This document shows, piece after piece, positions 10,024 through 19,108 of a stretch of DNA of 64,000 nucleotides (its first letter is position 1; each line of letters starts with the position of its first letter). Both the position numbers and the translations under genes were made by a program. This stretch comes from Microcoleus sp. FACHB-68. GTDB lineage: Bacteria; Cyanobacteriota; Cyanobacteriia; Cyanobacteriales; Oscillatoriaceae. The stretch spans positions 1 through 64,000 of the forward strand of contig NZ_JACJOT010000009.1 of assembly GCF_014695715.1 (NCBI RefSeq), given 5' to 3'. The notes beneath the pieces were generated by a model. It was not told where the DNA came from. It saw only the letters and a list, made by a program, of their open reading frames with translations, and searched no databases.

Positions 10024-12453
10024 TTACTCGGCTTCACCGATGAGGGTAAAAGCTGCCCAAGCTCTAGGGTTGTTGCGGTGTTTTTCCATCATTTTGAGCA
10101 TGGCTTGGCGCAAGGCTTGGGCTTTATCGAGTTTCTTTTGGTAGAGATTAGTATAAAACTCGGTCATTAACTCGGCAGTGGGAGCATCGGGAACTGCCCA
10201 GAGGGAGACAATGACGCTGGGGATGCCGGCAGTAATAAATGAACGAGATAAACCGATGACTCCATCGCCGGTGATTTTTCCTCTGCCGGTGTTACAAGCA
10301 CTTAGAACTAATAATTCAGCATTGAGCCGGCGATCTAGATTGAAGATTTCTTCAGCAGTGAGCAGTCCGTTGTTTTGGCTATTATTACCGGCTGCTGCTA
10401 AGGCAATAGCACCTTCTAATGGCTGCTGTTCGTTAAAAATACCGTGGGTGGCTAGATGAATGATTCGTGCGTTCGATAGCTGTTGCAAAACAGCAGGCTC
10501 GGTAGCTCCAGAGCCAATGAGCGGTTGAGTATTCAGCAGTTGAGCAACTTGTTTTGCTTCTTTTTCTGCACCGAATAGAGGTGAAAATCCAGCCGGCATG
10601 GGACTAGGATTGCCCACGACTAGCGCTCCTTGTCCTGAACGGGAAACGTTTTGCCGTTGCTGGTGGGTTAACTCCAGCATTTGAATTGAAGGTGCGGTGA
10701 GAATTGTATGTTTTTCGACTAAATACTTGCCCTCTGAGTCCATCAGCGCTGGAAAGGGAACGCGGAACAGCTCTTGATGAGGAATAAAGATGACGTGCGA
10801 GTTGGGTTCAGTGGGCAACACGTCGGCAATCGGCTGAATTAAGAGTTGATGTAGTTCTTTTAAGGATTTAATTTGACGTTGAGGATCGGCTGTTGGATTG
10901 GCGACAGTGACTTCAAAAATGCCGTTGCGATCTTCGCCGACTCCCAAAGATTCGAGGGTTTGGGCAACGAGTTTTTGTAGTTGTGTACTCCCTCCTGTTG
11001 CTTCTAGAGATTTGAGGTCAAGCTGACGAAATGTTACTTTGCCGTTAGGCGAGATGACCCAAATATAGAGTTCTGATTTTTCTTCGTCTGTGAAATTAAA
11101 AATCGAATATTCAACGAGTGTGGTGTTTTGCTGTTGGGCATTTTTTTTAAGGTGATCAAGGCTAGGAGGCTTGATAATGGTTGGTGTATCTGGTTGCGGA
11201 GATAACCTCTTAGTTAATAATTCCACAAAGGCACGGGCGCGTCCCCGCTCGGAAATTTCCAGAGCTTTATCAGTTTTAGTCTGGGAGATGAGGACTTTTT
11301 GCAACCAGAGGTAGGTGTTACGTTGCGTCTCAAAAAACGACACTTTATTTCTATCGTCTAAATCGCGGCTTCGTTGAGATTCCTTCACATTCATTGCTGC
11401 AATTAGAGTTTGCTCTGCCGCAGCAACATTGCCTTGTTTGAAGTAAGCAATCCCTAAATTGTTCAGCGCATGGCCCTCAATTCGACGGTCATCAATTACC
11501 CGCACGATTGCCAAACTCTGCTGATAATACTCAATCGCTTTGGCATAGTCTCCCAGGAACTCGTAAGCAATACCCAGATTGCCCAGCGCTGCTCCCTGAC
11601 TTTGAGAGTCTCTAATCTCATTTGCGATCACCAACAGTTGCTGATAATACTCAATCGCTCTGGTGTAATCTCCCAGGTTGTTGTAAACAAGACCTAGGTT
11701 ACCCAGGACCGCGCCCTCAGTTTCACGGTCACCAATTGCTCGTGCGATGGTCAAACTCTGCTGATAATGCTTAATTGCTTGGGCATAGTCTCCCAGGGAA
11801 TCGTAAGCAACACCTAGCATATTCAGCGCCTTGCCCTCAGTTTGACGGTCACGAATCGCCCGTGCGATGGTCAAACTCTGCTGATAATACTCAATCGCTT
11901 TCGGGTAGTCTCCCAGGTTATTGTAAGCAATACCCAGATTGCCTAGCGGCCCTACCTCTCTGTTACGGTCAGGAATCGCCCGCGCAATGATCAAACTCTG
12001 CTGGAGATACTCAATCGCTTTCGGGTAGTCTCCTAGGTTGTTGTAAGCAAAACCCAGAATGTTCAGCGCCCATGCCTCAGTTTGACGGTCACGAATCGCC
12101 CGCACGATGGTCAAACTTTGCTGGAGATACTCAATTGCTTTGGCGTTGTCTCTTAGCTTTAGGTAACCAAGACCCAGATTGACCAGCGCTGCCGCCTCGC
12201 CTTGACGGTTTTTGATTCCCCGGTAGATACTCAACGCCTGTTGCCATGACTGTAGTGCAGCTTCAAATTCACTTGCATTTAACTGCTCACCACCTTGGTC
12301 TAACAGGTTGTCAGCTTGCGCCTTCCGTGCCTCCGACGTTTGAGCTACTACAGGAGACGTCGCGAATCGCTCCGGAAAACCGAGTCGCAAAGTTTGTGAG
12401 GCAAGGAGAAATACAGTGGTAGAGGCACTCAGTAAAAATTTTTTCAATCGCAT
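10024..12453 (-). CDS. Exported TPR-CHAT caspase-like protease
   Basis: 809 residues. The N-terminus (MRLKKFLLSASTTVFLLASQ...PVVAQ) is a Sec signal peptide. About eight 40-residue tetratricopeptide repeats follow (about 50-360), with near-identical NNLGDYPKAIEYYQQSL cores. The CHAT domain (about 430-808) has His in LATHGIF (about 669) and Cys in LSACNTGRG (about 721). TPR-CHAT proteins are caspase-like peptidases whose TPR part controls or recruits. The last 85 or so residues are almost identical to the WD40-TPR-CHAT protein two genes away, so the two CHAT ends are recent duplicates or have undergone gene conversion. The gap to the upstream DUF928 gene is 92 bp. No convincing Shine-Dalgarno sequence precedes the ATG. 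Confidence 0.92.
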   Translation of the reverse strand: MRLKKFLLSASTTVFLLASQTLRLGFPERFATSPVVAQTSEARKAQADNLLDQGGEQLNASEFEAALQSWQQALSIYRGIKNRQGEAAALVNLGLGYLKLRDNAKAIEYLQQSLTIVRAIRDRQTEAWALNILGFAYNNLGDYPKAIEYLQQSLIIARAIPDRNREVGPLGNLGIAYNNLGDYPKAIEYYQQSLTIARAIRDRQTEGKALNMLGVAYDSLGDYAQAIKHYQQSLTIARAIGDRETEGAVLGNLGLVYNNLGDYTRAIEYYQQLLVIANEIRDSQSQGAALGNLGIAYEFLGDYAKAIEYYQQSLAIVRVIDDRRIEGHALNNLGIAYFKQGNVAAAEQTLIAAMNVKESQRSRDLDDRNKVSFFETQRNTYLWLQKVLISQTKTDKALEISERGRARAFVELLTKRLSPQPDTPTIIKPPSLDHLKKNAQQQNTTLVEYSIFNFTDEEKSELYIWVISPNGKVTFRQLDLKSLEATGGSTQLQKLVAQTLESLGVGEDRNGIFEVTVANPTADPQRQIKSLKELHQLLIQPIADVLPTEPNSHVIFIPHQELFRVPFPALMDSEGKYLVEKHTILTAPSIQMLELTHQQRQNVSRSGQGALVVGNPSPMPAGFSPLFGAEKEAKQVAQLLNTQPLIGSGATEPAVLQQLSNARIIHLATHGIFNEQQPLEGAIALAAAGNNSQNNGLLTAEEIFNLDRRLNAELLVLSACNTGRGKITGDGVIGLSRSFITAGIPSVIVSLWAVPDAPTAELMTEFYTNLYQKKLDKAQALRQAMLKMMEKHRNNPRAWAAFTLIGEAE

Positions 12454-12545
12454 AGCTTTTAGGGTTCAATTGCACCGTGGAATACAATTACCGACATATA
12501 TCTTTGAGCAGGGGGAACTTATGCAAAAACTCAAGCAGTCGCCTA

Positions 12546-13292
12546 TCAAGATGCAGAGTCATTTGGCTCATTTTTTGGACAGAAGTTCTGAGATTGAATT
12601 TGCTTGATCGCTGCGGTTAGTGCCGGCGAAGGATTGGAGACTGAATAGAGTTCCTGTAGTGCATCTGCCCAAAGTTCTTGCTTTGCAAAGTAGTTAGCTT
12701 TCTCTAAGGCAATGGTTTCCTCTGAGGCACCTTGAAGTTGCTCTTGGAGTTGGGTTAACTCGGCTGAGATGCGATCGCGCTTTTGCGGTTCCATGATTTG
12801 AAATGCCGGCTGTTTAATGGGAAACGGAGCAGTTAATCGCCATTCATAGGTTTGTCCGGGTTGCAACGGTTCCCCATCATAAAGAAGGCCGGTGGCTTCT
12901 TCTGGAATGTCGCGACTCCACAATGACTCGGTACTTCCCTCAACAAATAGCTCAATTTGTTTTGGTGTTCCTCCTTGCCAGAGAAACAGGGGACGATCAG
13001 TCCAAATCTTTGGAGTTTCTTGACTTTCCTCCTGATTAGCATCAAAATTAACTAATTTTATAGGAGCAAACACACAAATTTCTCCCTCATTTCCCCGTGA
13101 ACCTTTGCCCCTTCTTTTTGGTCGGATTTCGTCCACAATGTCTCCTACTGATGTAGCCAAAACATTTCTTTTGATTGCTGTGACGGATGGGTGAGGTTGT
13201 GGAATAGCAGCTTGAAGCGGTAAAGCCGGCAAACTTAGCAAAACAAGGAAGGTTTTTAAAAGAGTAAATTGGATCGAATTCAATTGATTCAT
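12546..13292 (-). CDS. Exported DUF928 family protein
   Basis: 248 residues with a Sec signal peptide (TLLKTFLVLLSLPALPLQAA). The arrangement fits the cyanobacterial DUF928 family: a basic Arg/Gly-rich stretch (KRRGKGSRGNEG, about 58-70), then a beta-rich region with the TDRPLFLWQGGTPKQIELFV pattern, then a helical C-terminus. Family function is unknown; the predicted place is the periplasm or outer envelope. An AGGAG site precedes the ATG. The start overlaps the stop of the CHAT-CHASE2 gene by 4 bp, so the two are translationally coupled and probably act together, perhaps with DUF928 binding the extracytoplasmic part of the sensor (inference). Confidence 0.75.
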   Translation of the reverse strand: MNQLNSIQFTLLKTFLVLLSLPALPLQAAIPQPHPSVTAIKRNVLATSVGDIVDEIRPKRRGKGSRGNEGEICVFAPIKLVNFDANQEESQETPKIWTDRPLFLWQGGTPKQIELFVEGSTESLWSRDIPEEATGLLYDGEPLQPGQTYEWRLTAPFPIKQPAFQIMEPQKRDRISAELTQLQEQLQGASEETIALEKANYFAKQELWADALQELYSVSNPSPALTAAIKQIQSQNFCPKNEPNDSAS

Positions 13293-15745
13293 GATGCTTT
13301 CTCCTGTTGGTTAGCTTTAATATACTTCCAAAATAATATCGTGGGTAAAAACCAAGGCAATAAAATTCCTGCTGAGATATAAATTTGCAAGGAAGCGATA
13401 AAATAAATGAGTGTAGCTCCTCTTAACTTCCACAACCACTGCTGCCGTTGTTGGGGACGATCTTGTAAGATTAAGGTTGTCCATTTTCCGAATAATGCTA
13501 ATAGTAAAATTATCCAACTATCCGGAATCGGAATCACTAATCTTTTTGTGAGAAAATGATGCAGCATATAAGCATGGGCTTCCCCGCCGGCAAATCTTTC
13601 TTCTTGCCAGCCTCGCCAAAATCCAATCGCTAAAGGAATGGCATAATTATCTTCATTTTTTCCTTCTAAACCCGCACCTTTATATCCGCCAGGAATAATC
13701 AGAACAATTTGATTCTTAAAGGTTTCAGGAACGGTTCCTTTTCCTTCACAATCTCCTAGTAATTTACAGGCGGAAACTCTTTGATAGGCAGCAGTAGGGG
13801 GAATTGAAAAATCTAGAATTGGATAGAACCATAATTGCAGAAAATTGTGCGAAAACTCAGCCAACGGATGCAAGCGTAGTTGCTGTAAAAATTTAACGGA
13901 TTGATTATTAAGATTTTTGCGCTCAAGATAGTTCATAAGGGAAGCATGAAAGAGCGTTTGATTTTTTAAACTAGGTGCCGGCATCCCAGGAGGGGGTTCT
14001 TGATTTAAACGATAAGTTAAGGCTAAAAGATAAGCAAACGGATAAATATGATTACTCTCAACGTTTGCCGGCAACAGTTCCATGTACCAATTGAATGACG
14101 AGATATCTCCTTCTAAACTCCAATTAAGGCTGGCAATCTCTCGACTGACTCGGCTTCTCCTTGTATACTCACCTTCTCCTGAAGCAAAGACAAACCAAGT
14201 CTTTTGCTTAACCGCATTTTCAATCGTTTTTTTTAATTTAAAATGATTGTTCTGTTGTTTTTTATCATCTAAAATATAATCAATTCCAATAACTTGAGCT
14301 TCTAACTGAGTGAGCCGTTCTAATAGGGCTGCTAAATAACTATAATCAAGAGGATAAACTTGATCGCTTGGATAGGTATTTGCCTGAAGCGATTCCTCAT
14401 CGATTTGAATCACTTGGATAGGAGAGTTGCCTGTTGCCGGCACTTGCCAGGTAACTTGGCGATAGACAGCCTGAAGCCAAATGCGCGACTCTAATAGTAA
14501 GCTTTGAACAGGCGGTAATAAACTCAAAAACATGATGGCAGCTAGCCAGCGGGCTTCTTTTGGCGTTGGCAACCAGCGTTTTAGAGAATCAAAAAGACCA
14601 AAAGGTTTAATACAAAATAGCTCGGCTTCTGGATGAAGGAATAGGGAGGGAACGAGGTAAGCGGAAGGATAAGAAAGACGCTTTTCTTCTTTCTTTAAAA
14701 ATTGACAAGCATCTCCTAAAGCTTCATGAACATCTTTGTATTCAGCCAAGCTTTTGAGAAACTGCATCAAAAATTCTTGCGCCACCTGATTGTGGATGGG
14801 TTCTCGCATCACAGCCACTTGACTTAACCCTAAGTTAATTAGGGATTCGGCAATATTAATGCCACTACAGGAGTTAAAAATTGCAAACTGAAGCCCTCGT
14901 TTTTTCGCCTGTTTGAGAGAGTCTTCAATTTCAGTTATCGAAATAGAGGTGTGAGGTGCAATGCCTAATTCTCCACCCGTTAGGGCCGTTTCATTACTGT
15001 GGCCGGCAAAAAATAAGATATCCCAACCTCGCTCATCTGTAATCGCACGAGCTATTTCATTCTTGAGTAAATTAGCCTCAAAAAATTCAGTTTCTATACG
15101 ATGGATATTAAATTCAGTGTTCTCTTCATTCTTTTTCCAACCAATAATCTTTATCTCTGCAACATTATAGAGAGATCGCAGTGCTTCTTTGTCCTGTTCA
15201 AAATTTAAGCCGGTATCATCTCCTAAAATCGCTAAAATTCTGGCTTTACGGCGAATCGGACGGACAGTTTCGCTGAGAATATTGGCGGGAGTGCGAGCAA
15301 TACGGATTCTTTGAGACGCACCCAAATCTGTACCAATTTTCCAAGTTTCCCACGGCAACCGCGCCAATTCTAGGGGAGTACAAGTTAGGAATATTTCAAC
15401 CCAGTGAGGTGCCGGTTTATGCGTTGCTTTAGCAATTTCACCGCGAATGCTAACCAATTCAGGACTTAGCAACCAACCTTGAAATTCCTCCACCAACTGA
15501 GCTTCTGCTTCCACCAGTTCCTGACGCCAATCAATAGGGCTAGAACCCTTGCCGCTGATGACTTTTCGCCCGCGCAGCCGCTTATAATAGTTGAGGTAGG
15601 CGTTTTGCCACTTTTCGTAACTTCTCATCAATGAGGAAGGATAATTCAGGGTTACAGAGATAATCTTCCCTTTACCCCAAGACAACTCAAAGTCGCAAAT
15701 TGTACCGGCTTGCCTCACCCTGATCTTAAAAACTGTTTTATCCAT
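13289..15745 (-). CDS. CHAT-CHASE2 transmembrane protease/sensor
   Basis: 818 residues with no N-terminal signal peptide. An N-terminal CHAT domain (about 60-375) has His in FFAGHSNE (about 249) and Cys in FNSCSG (about 292). A transmembrane helix (about 397-418, AAIMFLSLLPPVQSLLL) leads into a CHASE2 domain (about 420-720), including the IQVIQIDEESL strand typical of CHASE2. Two or three hydrophobic helices close the protein (about 745-812). CHASE2 is an extracytoplasmic sensory domain usually attached to cyclases or kinases; here the output is a caspase-like peptidase, predicted to be cytoplasmic. It lies 51 bp after the DUF1822 gene and overlaps DUF928 by 4 bp, within an operon headed by a sigma-like protein. 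Ligand and substrate are unknown. Confidence 0.9.
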   Translation of the reverse strand: MDKTVFKIRVRQAGTICDFELSWGKGKIISVTLNYPSSLMRSYEKWQNAYLNYYKRLRGRKVISGKGSSPIDWRQELVEAEAQLVEEFQGWLLSPELVSIRGEIAKATHKPAPHWVEIFLTCTPLELARLPWETWKIGTDLGASQRIRIARTPANILSETVRPIRRKARILAILGDDTGLNFEQDKEALRSLYNVAEIKIIGWKKNEENTEFNIHRIETEFFEANLLKNEIARAITDERGWDILFFAGHSNETALTGGELGIAPHTSISITEIEDSLKQAKKRGLQFAIFNSCSGINIAESLINLGLSQVAVMREPIHNQVAQEFLMQFLKSLAEYKDVHEALGDACQFLKKEEKRLSYPSAYLVPSLFLHPEAELFCIKPFGLFDSLKRWLPTPKEARWLAAIMFLSLLPPVQSLLLESRIWLQAVYRQVTWQVPATGNSPIQVIQIDEESLQANTYPSDQVYPLDYSYLAALLERLTQLEAQVIGIDYILDDKKQQNNHFKLKKTIENAVKQKTWFVFASGEGEYTRRSRVSREIASLNWSLEGDISSFNWYMELLPANVESNHIYPFAYLLALTYRLNQEPPPGMPAPSLKNQTLFHASLMNYLERKNLNNQSVKFLQQLRLHPLAEFSHNFLQLWFYPILDFSIPPTAAYQRVSACKLLGDCEGKGTVPETFKNQIVLIIPGGYKGAGLEGKNEDNYAIPLAIGFWRGWQEERFAGGEAHAYMLHHFLTKRLVIPIPDSWIILLLALFGKWTTLILQDRPQQRQQWLWKLRGATLIYFIASLQIYISAGILLPWFLPTILFWKYIKANQQEKAS

Positions 15746-15796
15746 TATCGAATTTTGGATTTTAGATTTAAGAGCGTCCCTTTATTTCTATCTCTG

Positions 15797-17140
15797 TTAC
15801 TCTCTGGAAAATTCAAACGGGGGCAAGGTTTGCATTTCCCCAATTTCCGAAGTGATAGTTGCTATAAATTTATCTTCATAACTCCCCACCACTTGCGTAA
15901 AAATATAATCCTGATTCCCGTCAGGTTCCAGCAATTCTTCTGCCAAAATTTCTGTCTGATCACTCACTTGCAACGTAATGCTATGGTGTGGTTGAGTGCC
16001 GGCAATTACTTTTAATATTAGTAACAACGTCCACTCATCCTCTGGAAGAGACCAAACAACAGCAAAAAGTCGCAACCGGCATCCGAAGGTTAAGTCTCTA
16101 TAAGCGCGACCGGCACTTGCTGGAATTTCTAACTGATGACTACGACTAATTTCTATGAGAATTGCTTCTAAATCTTGGGCGGGGATTTCTTCAGTTCTGC
16201 TAAGAGAAACTGAGATTGACTCACTTCCGCGCAAGGGTGAGGCTGCCGGCAACACTTGCCAATACAAATTTTGCATCACTTCATTCACCCGATTGCCTAA
16301 CCACTCTCTTACATTTACAGCTTGCTGAGTTAAATTTTGCAATAATTCTGATAAATGCTCGGTAACATTTATTGTATTTTCTGTTAAAAATTGGTAAAGC
16401 CAATGAAGTAAAGCCGGCGTTGTTAGCACTGCTACTCCTTGTTCCCACGTCAAAACGTCCCATAAAGGCCGGTTACGCATTTGGGGTAATAATGTTAATA
16501 GTGTTGCCTGCATCTGAGCTAAAGTAGCTTGACGATTCGCTGGCATTTCAGGTAAAGGAATTGCAGTTGGATCTAAACATTGCAAATAAAGCAACAGTTC
16601 ATCAGATTCCCGATTAAACCAAGCTAAGGGAAGTTGATAAGTCCAGTCGGCTTCCGGTTGTAATTGAGATTGATAATTTATTAGTTGATCATATCTTAAG
16701 AAACCTAAAATTGAAGCCAATTCTAATTTCTCTTCAACTCCAATAATCACATAAAAATGGGAAATAAATTCCGGTAAATCTACGATGACTCTGGAAACCG
16801 TTACTTCTTCGTCAGCAAAAGAAATAGTTGGAATCAGGCAAACTTTAAATTTAGCAACTTTTAAATTGCAAATAGCATCAATCACTTGTGTGTATTGAGG
16901 TTGCCAAACTGAAGCTTGTTCGCTCTCTATGGCAATTCCTGGCTCTCTTTTCTGTAGCCATTCTTCAAAACTAAACAGAGACAAGGCTTGCAGGTAAATC
17001 GACCACTTTCTGCTGTCATTAATTGCCTGTTCGCTCAGTTCTAAAGCTTGCTCATATTGCGCCGGCTCTAGAGAAATTGTCTCAGTCAATCCTTCAAATT
17101 CCACCCAATCATCTGTTAAATCGCTCAAGTCGTTCATCAT
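15797..17140 (-). CDS. DUF1822 family protein
   Basis: 447 residues, soluble, no signal peptide or membrane segment. It matches the cyanobacterial DUF1822 family in layout: an N-terminal helical part (ALELSEQAINDSRKWSIYLQAL), a beta-rich middle with VSRVIVDLPEF and an LGFLRYDQL segment, and a C-terminal part ending in a beta domain (about 310-440). Molecular function is unknown. From memory these genes tend to lie next to a sigma-like gene and CHASE2/CHAT genes, as here. Its ATG overlaps the TGA of the upstream regulator gene (ATGA junction), so translation is coupled. It could be a partner or anti-factor of that regulator; nothing in the sequence proves this. Confidence 0.75.
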   Translation of the reverse strand: MMNDLSDLTDDWVEFEGLTETISLEPAQYEQALELSEQAINDSRKWSIYLQALSLFSFEEWLQKREPGIAIESEQASVWQPQYTQVIDAICNLKVAKFKVCLIPTISFADEEVTVSRVIVDLPEFISHFYVIIGVEEKLELASILGFLRYDQLINYQSQLQPEADWTYQLPLAWFNRESDELLLYLQCLDPTAIPLPEMPANRQATLAQMQATLLTLLPQMRNRPLWDVLTWEQGVAVLTTPALLHWLYQFLTENTINVTEHLSELLQNLTQQAVNVREWLGNRVNEVMQNLYWQVLPAASPLRGSESISVSLSRTEEIPAQDLEAILIEISRSHQLEIPASAGRAYRDLTFGCRLRLFAVVWSLPEDEWTLLLILKVIAGTQPHHSITLQVSDQTEILAEELLEPDGNQDYIFTQVVGSYEDKFIATITSEIGEMQTLPPFEFSRE

Positions 17141-18579
17141 TTTTCTTCATTCCTGGTTTCAAGATATTGGCAAATTTTTTGAGCCAAGGGACTATTAATA
17201 ATTCGATTTTGTCCCCTGTAGGCTTCTTTTTGAGCGCTCTCAATGATTGTGAAAACCTCTTCACCCAAAGCTGCTTGCACTTTTGAGTCTAAGTCTTGAA
17301 GTTGCATTGGGGTGGCGTAGAATTTAGCTAGCTCTAAAACGCAGTCTCGCAAACACAATAACGTTCTACGTCCGACATCGGTACGCAAGTTTTTAAGTTC
17401 TAGCAACCGGCTCACTTGCGGTTGATCTTTCAAACCCAATCTGGGAGCAATTTCTTTCATAGCAACTCCCTGACAGTGAAACAAGTGGAGTGCTAACAAG
17501 AAGTTTTGCGCTTTCTGGTCTTTTTTGCGTTGCCAATAGGTAAAGCGAGCTTGAATTACCTGTTTGACAGATTGAGCTAAACAGTTGTTAAATTGCTGAC
17601 GATAGCCGGCTAAAAATTCCGACTGCTCATCAGAAGAATCATCTCTACTATTAGCCGCGCTTTGCAGAGAATTCTCAGATATTTTAAAAGATTCTGCCGG
17701 CACGCTTCCCCCCCTAGCGCGAACGCGATCAGCTCGGATTAGCTGAGCCAGATTTTGCAATTCTTCCAGAACCTTTTCAGGAGATATTGTTCGACTAGCT
17801 GATAACTGCTCAGCCATTTGATGCAATTGCGAAGCCGTTGGATCTGGATACCGGCTCTTATCTCCAGACTTGCGCTGAGAAAGAACTTGGGTGCGATAAA
17901 CATTGTGATAGCTATGGAGTAATTGGAGTGCTTGGCTAATTTCCGTGGGAGTCCGGTCAAATTCCGATAAAATTCGCTTTAACCGTCCGGGGTTCATGTA
18001 GTTTAAAACCATCCAGTTCGTGAGCTGTTCAATTCCGTGTTCCAGCAGGAATCTTTTAAGCATCGAATCGCTTTTTACCATCCTGACTGTCCAAGTTGAT
18101 AAGTTGCTTTTTTCTGGATCAAAAGAGTGCAACGTTCGATTAGTGACAGATGAATCGGTTGTTTGATTTTCGTCTATTTCCTGACGCGTTGAAATAAGGG
18201 TAGATTGAGCAATTTTATCTAAGCTAGGTAGAGACGATACGGATAAAGCCGTGCCTGCATCTAGTACCAATGGCAACAAATCCGCGCTGGTGAAGTCATG
18301 GTTTTCGCCAAATTTTTGTTCGAGTTGCAGGCAAAATTCCTTAATTTGATGAGAGATAAAGCAGCGCAAACAAACACCTGCCATTTGACGACGAGGATCA
18401 TCACTGCGGAACCATTCTATGAGTTGGCGTTGGAGTTGCCGGTGTGGCACATCTTCTCGTTCAGCTAGGCTGGGAAATTGCTCGTGAAAAAAAGCTTTTG
18501 CCTCCTCAACTTCTTCAGTTCGGCACTTGCCGAGACGATCAATCCTCACCAAGAGCCAATATTTCGATGCCGTACCCAT
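17137..18579 (-). CDS. Sigma-like helix-turn-helix regulatory protein, first gene of the CHAT operon
   Basis: About 481 residues; ATG 18579 chosen over an in-frame TTG at 18594. The middle (about 150-215) has the FDPEKSNLSTWTVRMVKSD segment that reads like a sigma-70 region-2 variant. The C-terminal part (about 370-410) has a predicted HTH (GVAMKEIAPRLGLKDQPQVS) like sigma region 4. It is longer than a group-4 sigma factor and lacks a clear region 2.4, so it may be a sigma-like regulator rather than a true sigma factor. It heads the tightly packed genes leading to the CHAT-CHASE2 protein, with an ATGA overlap to DUF1822, and is the obvious candidate to control them. Assignment rests on sequence feel and context; an HMM search would settle it. 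Confidence 0.6.
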   Translation of the reverse strand: MGTASKYWLLVRIDRLGKCRTEEVEEAKAFFHEQFPSLAEREDVPHRQLQRQLIEWFRSDDPRRQMAGVCLRCFISHQIKEFCLQLEQKFGENHDFTSADLLPLVLDAGTALSVSSLPSLDKIAQSTLISTRQEIDENQTTDSSVTNRTLHSFDPEKSNLSTWTVRMVKSDSMLKRFLLEHGIEQLTNWMVLNYMNPGRLKRILSEFDRTPTEISQALQLLHSYHNVYRTQVLSQRKSGDKSRYPDPTASQLHQMAEQLSASRTISPEKVLEELQNLAQLIRADRVRARGGSVPAESFKISENSLQSAANSRDDSSDEQSEFLAGYRQQFNNCLAQSVKQVIQARFTYWQRKKDQKAQNFLLALHLFHCQGVAMKEIAPRLGLKDQPQVSRLLELKNLRTDVGRRTLLCLRDCVLELAKFYATPMQLQDLDSKVQAALGEEVFTIIESAQKEAYRGQNRIINSPLAQKICQYLETRNEEK

Positions 18580-18696
18580 CGCTATTTCACCCAACTGTGC
18601 TTTGCTGACCTGAAATTTTTCCTAATTCTCTCACCGGCTGGGTTGTTATTGGCTGACTCGCTCTGCAGTTGGTTCACATACAGCAGTTAGGCTAGA

Positions 18697-18913
18697 TCAG
18701 GCCCGATGTGAGTGGGAAACAGAACCTCTCAAATAAAGAAGTGATCTGCGCTGCGGCGGTTGGTACTGGGCAATTTGAGCTGATAAATTGGCATTTGAAT
18801 GAGGGTTAGCGGCAACTTGGTTGAGACTGACTTGATTAGCAACAGTTGCAACAATGATGCCAATCCTCAGCATCCTCAGGCGCACAGAGCAGAGTGGTTA
18901 GAAATCTTTTCAT
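18697..18913 (-). pseudogene. Frameshifted small secreted peptide gene
   Basis: A strong AGGAAGG site (18922-18928) sits 8 bp before ATG 18913, which starts MKRFLTTLLCA, a typical signal-peptide start. That frame then stops after 25 residues. The next frame continues the missing character (RMLRIGIIVATVANQVSLNQVAANPHSN...AQIAQYQPPQRRS) to a stop at 18697. At the junction there is a 9-bp near-duplication, TGAGGATGC followed by TGAGGATTG, which could be the slip that broke the gene. Repaired, it would encode an exported peptide of about 70 residues ending in a Pro/Arg/Gln-rich tail. It lies between the protease operon and the kinase gene. A short GTG-started protein at 18885 is an alternative reading. 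Confidence 0.45.
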
Positions 18914-19108
18914 TTTAATAGCCTTCCTGTGTGTTCTACTGGGCTATATCTTCAGTCAGGCTGAGGATATGTATTTTTTAATCCACAATGGGGTATCTCA
19001 TATCTTGCGACAGACTGAAGTCATGTCTGTGTCAGTCATGATATGACAGAGTTATCGAGCGTATTGATCAATTTTTGAATTCGTGTCTCACCGGCAAGGA
19101 AACTTTTG
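18914..19108. promoter_or_regulatory. Divergent intergenic region with a 10-bp imperfect inverted repeat
   Basis: At 18946-18970 an inverted repeat ATATCTTCAG / CTGAGGATAT (9 of 10 pairs, 5-bp gap) lies 33 bp upstream of the broken peptide gene and about 140 bp upstream of the kinase gene on the other strand. Further dyad-like motifs (CAGAC...GTCTG, and TGTCAG near ATATGACAG) follow at about 19010-19047. The arrangement is that of a shared control region; no regulator can be named. Confidence 0.3.
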
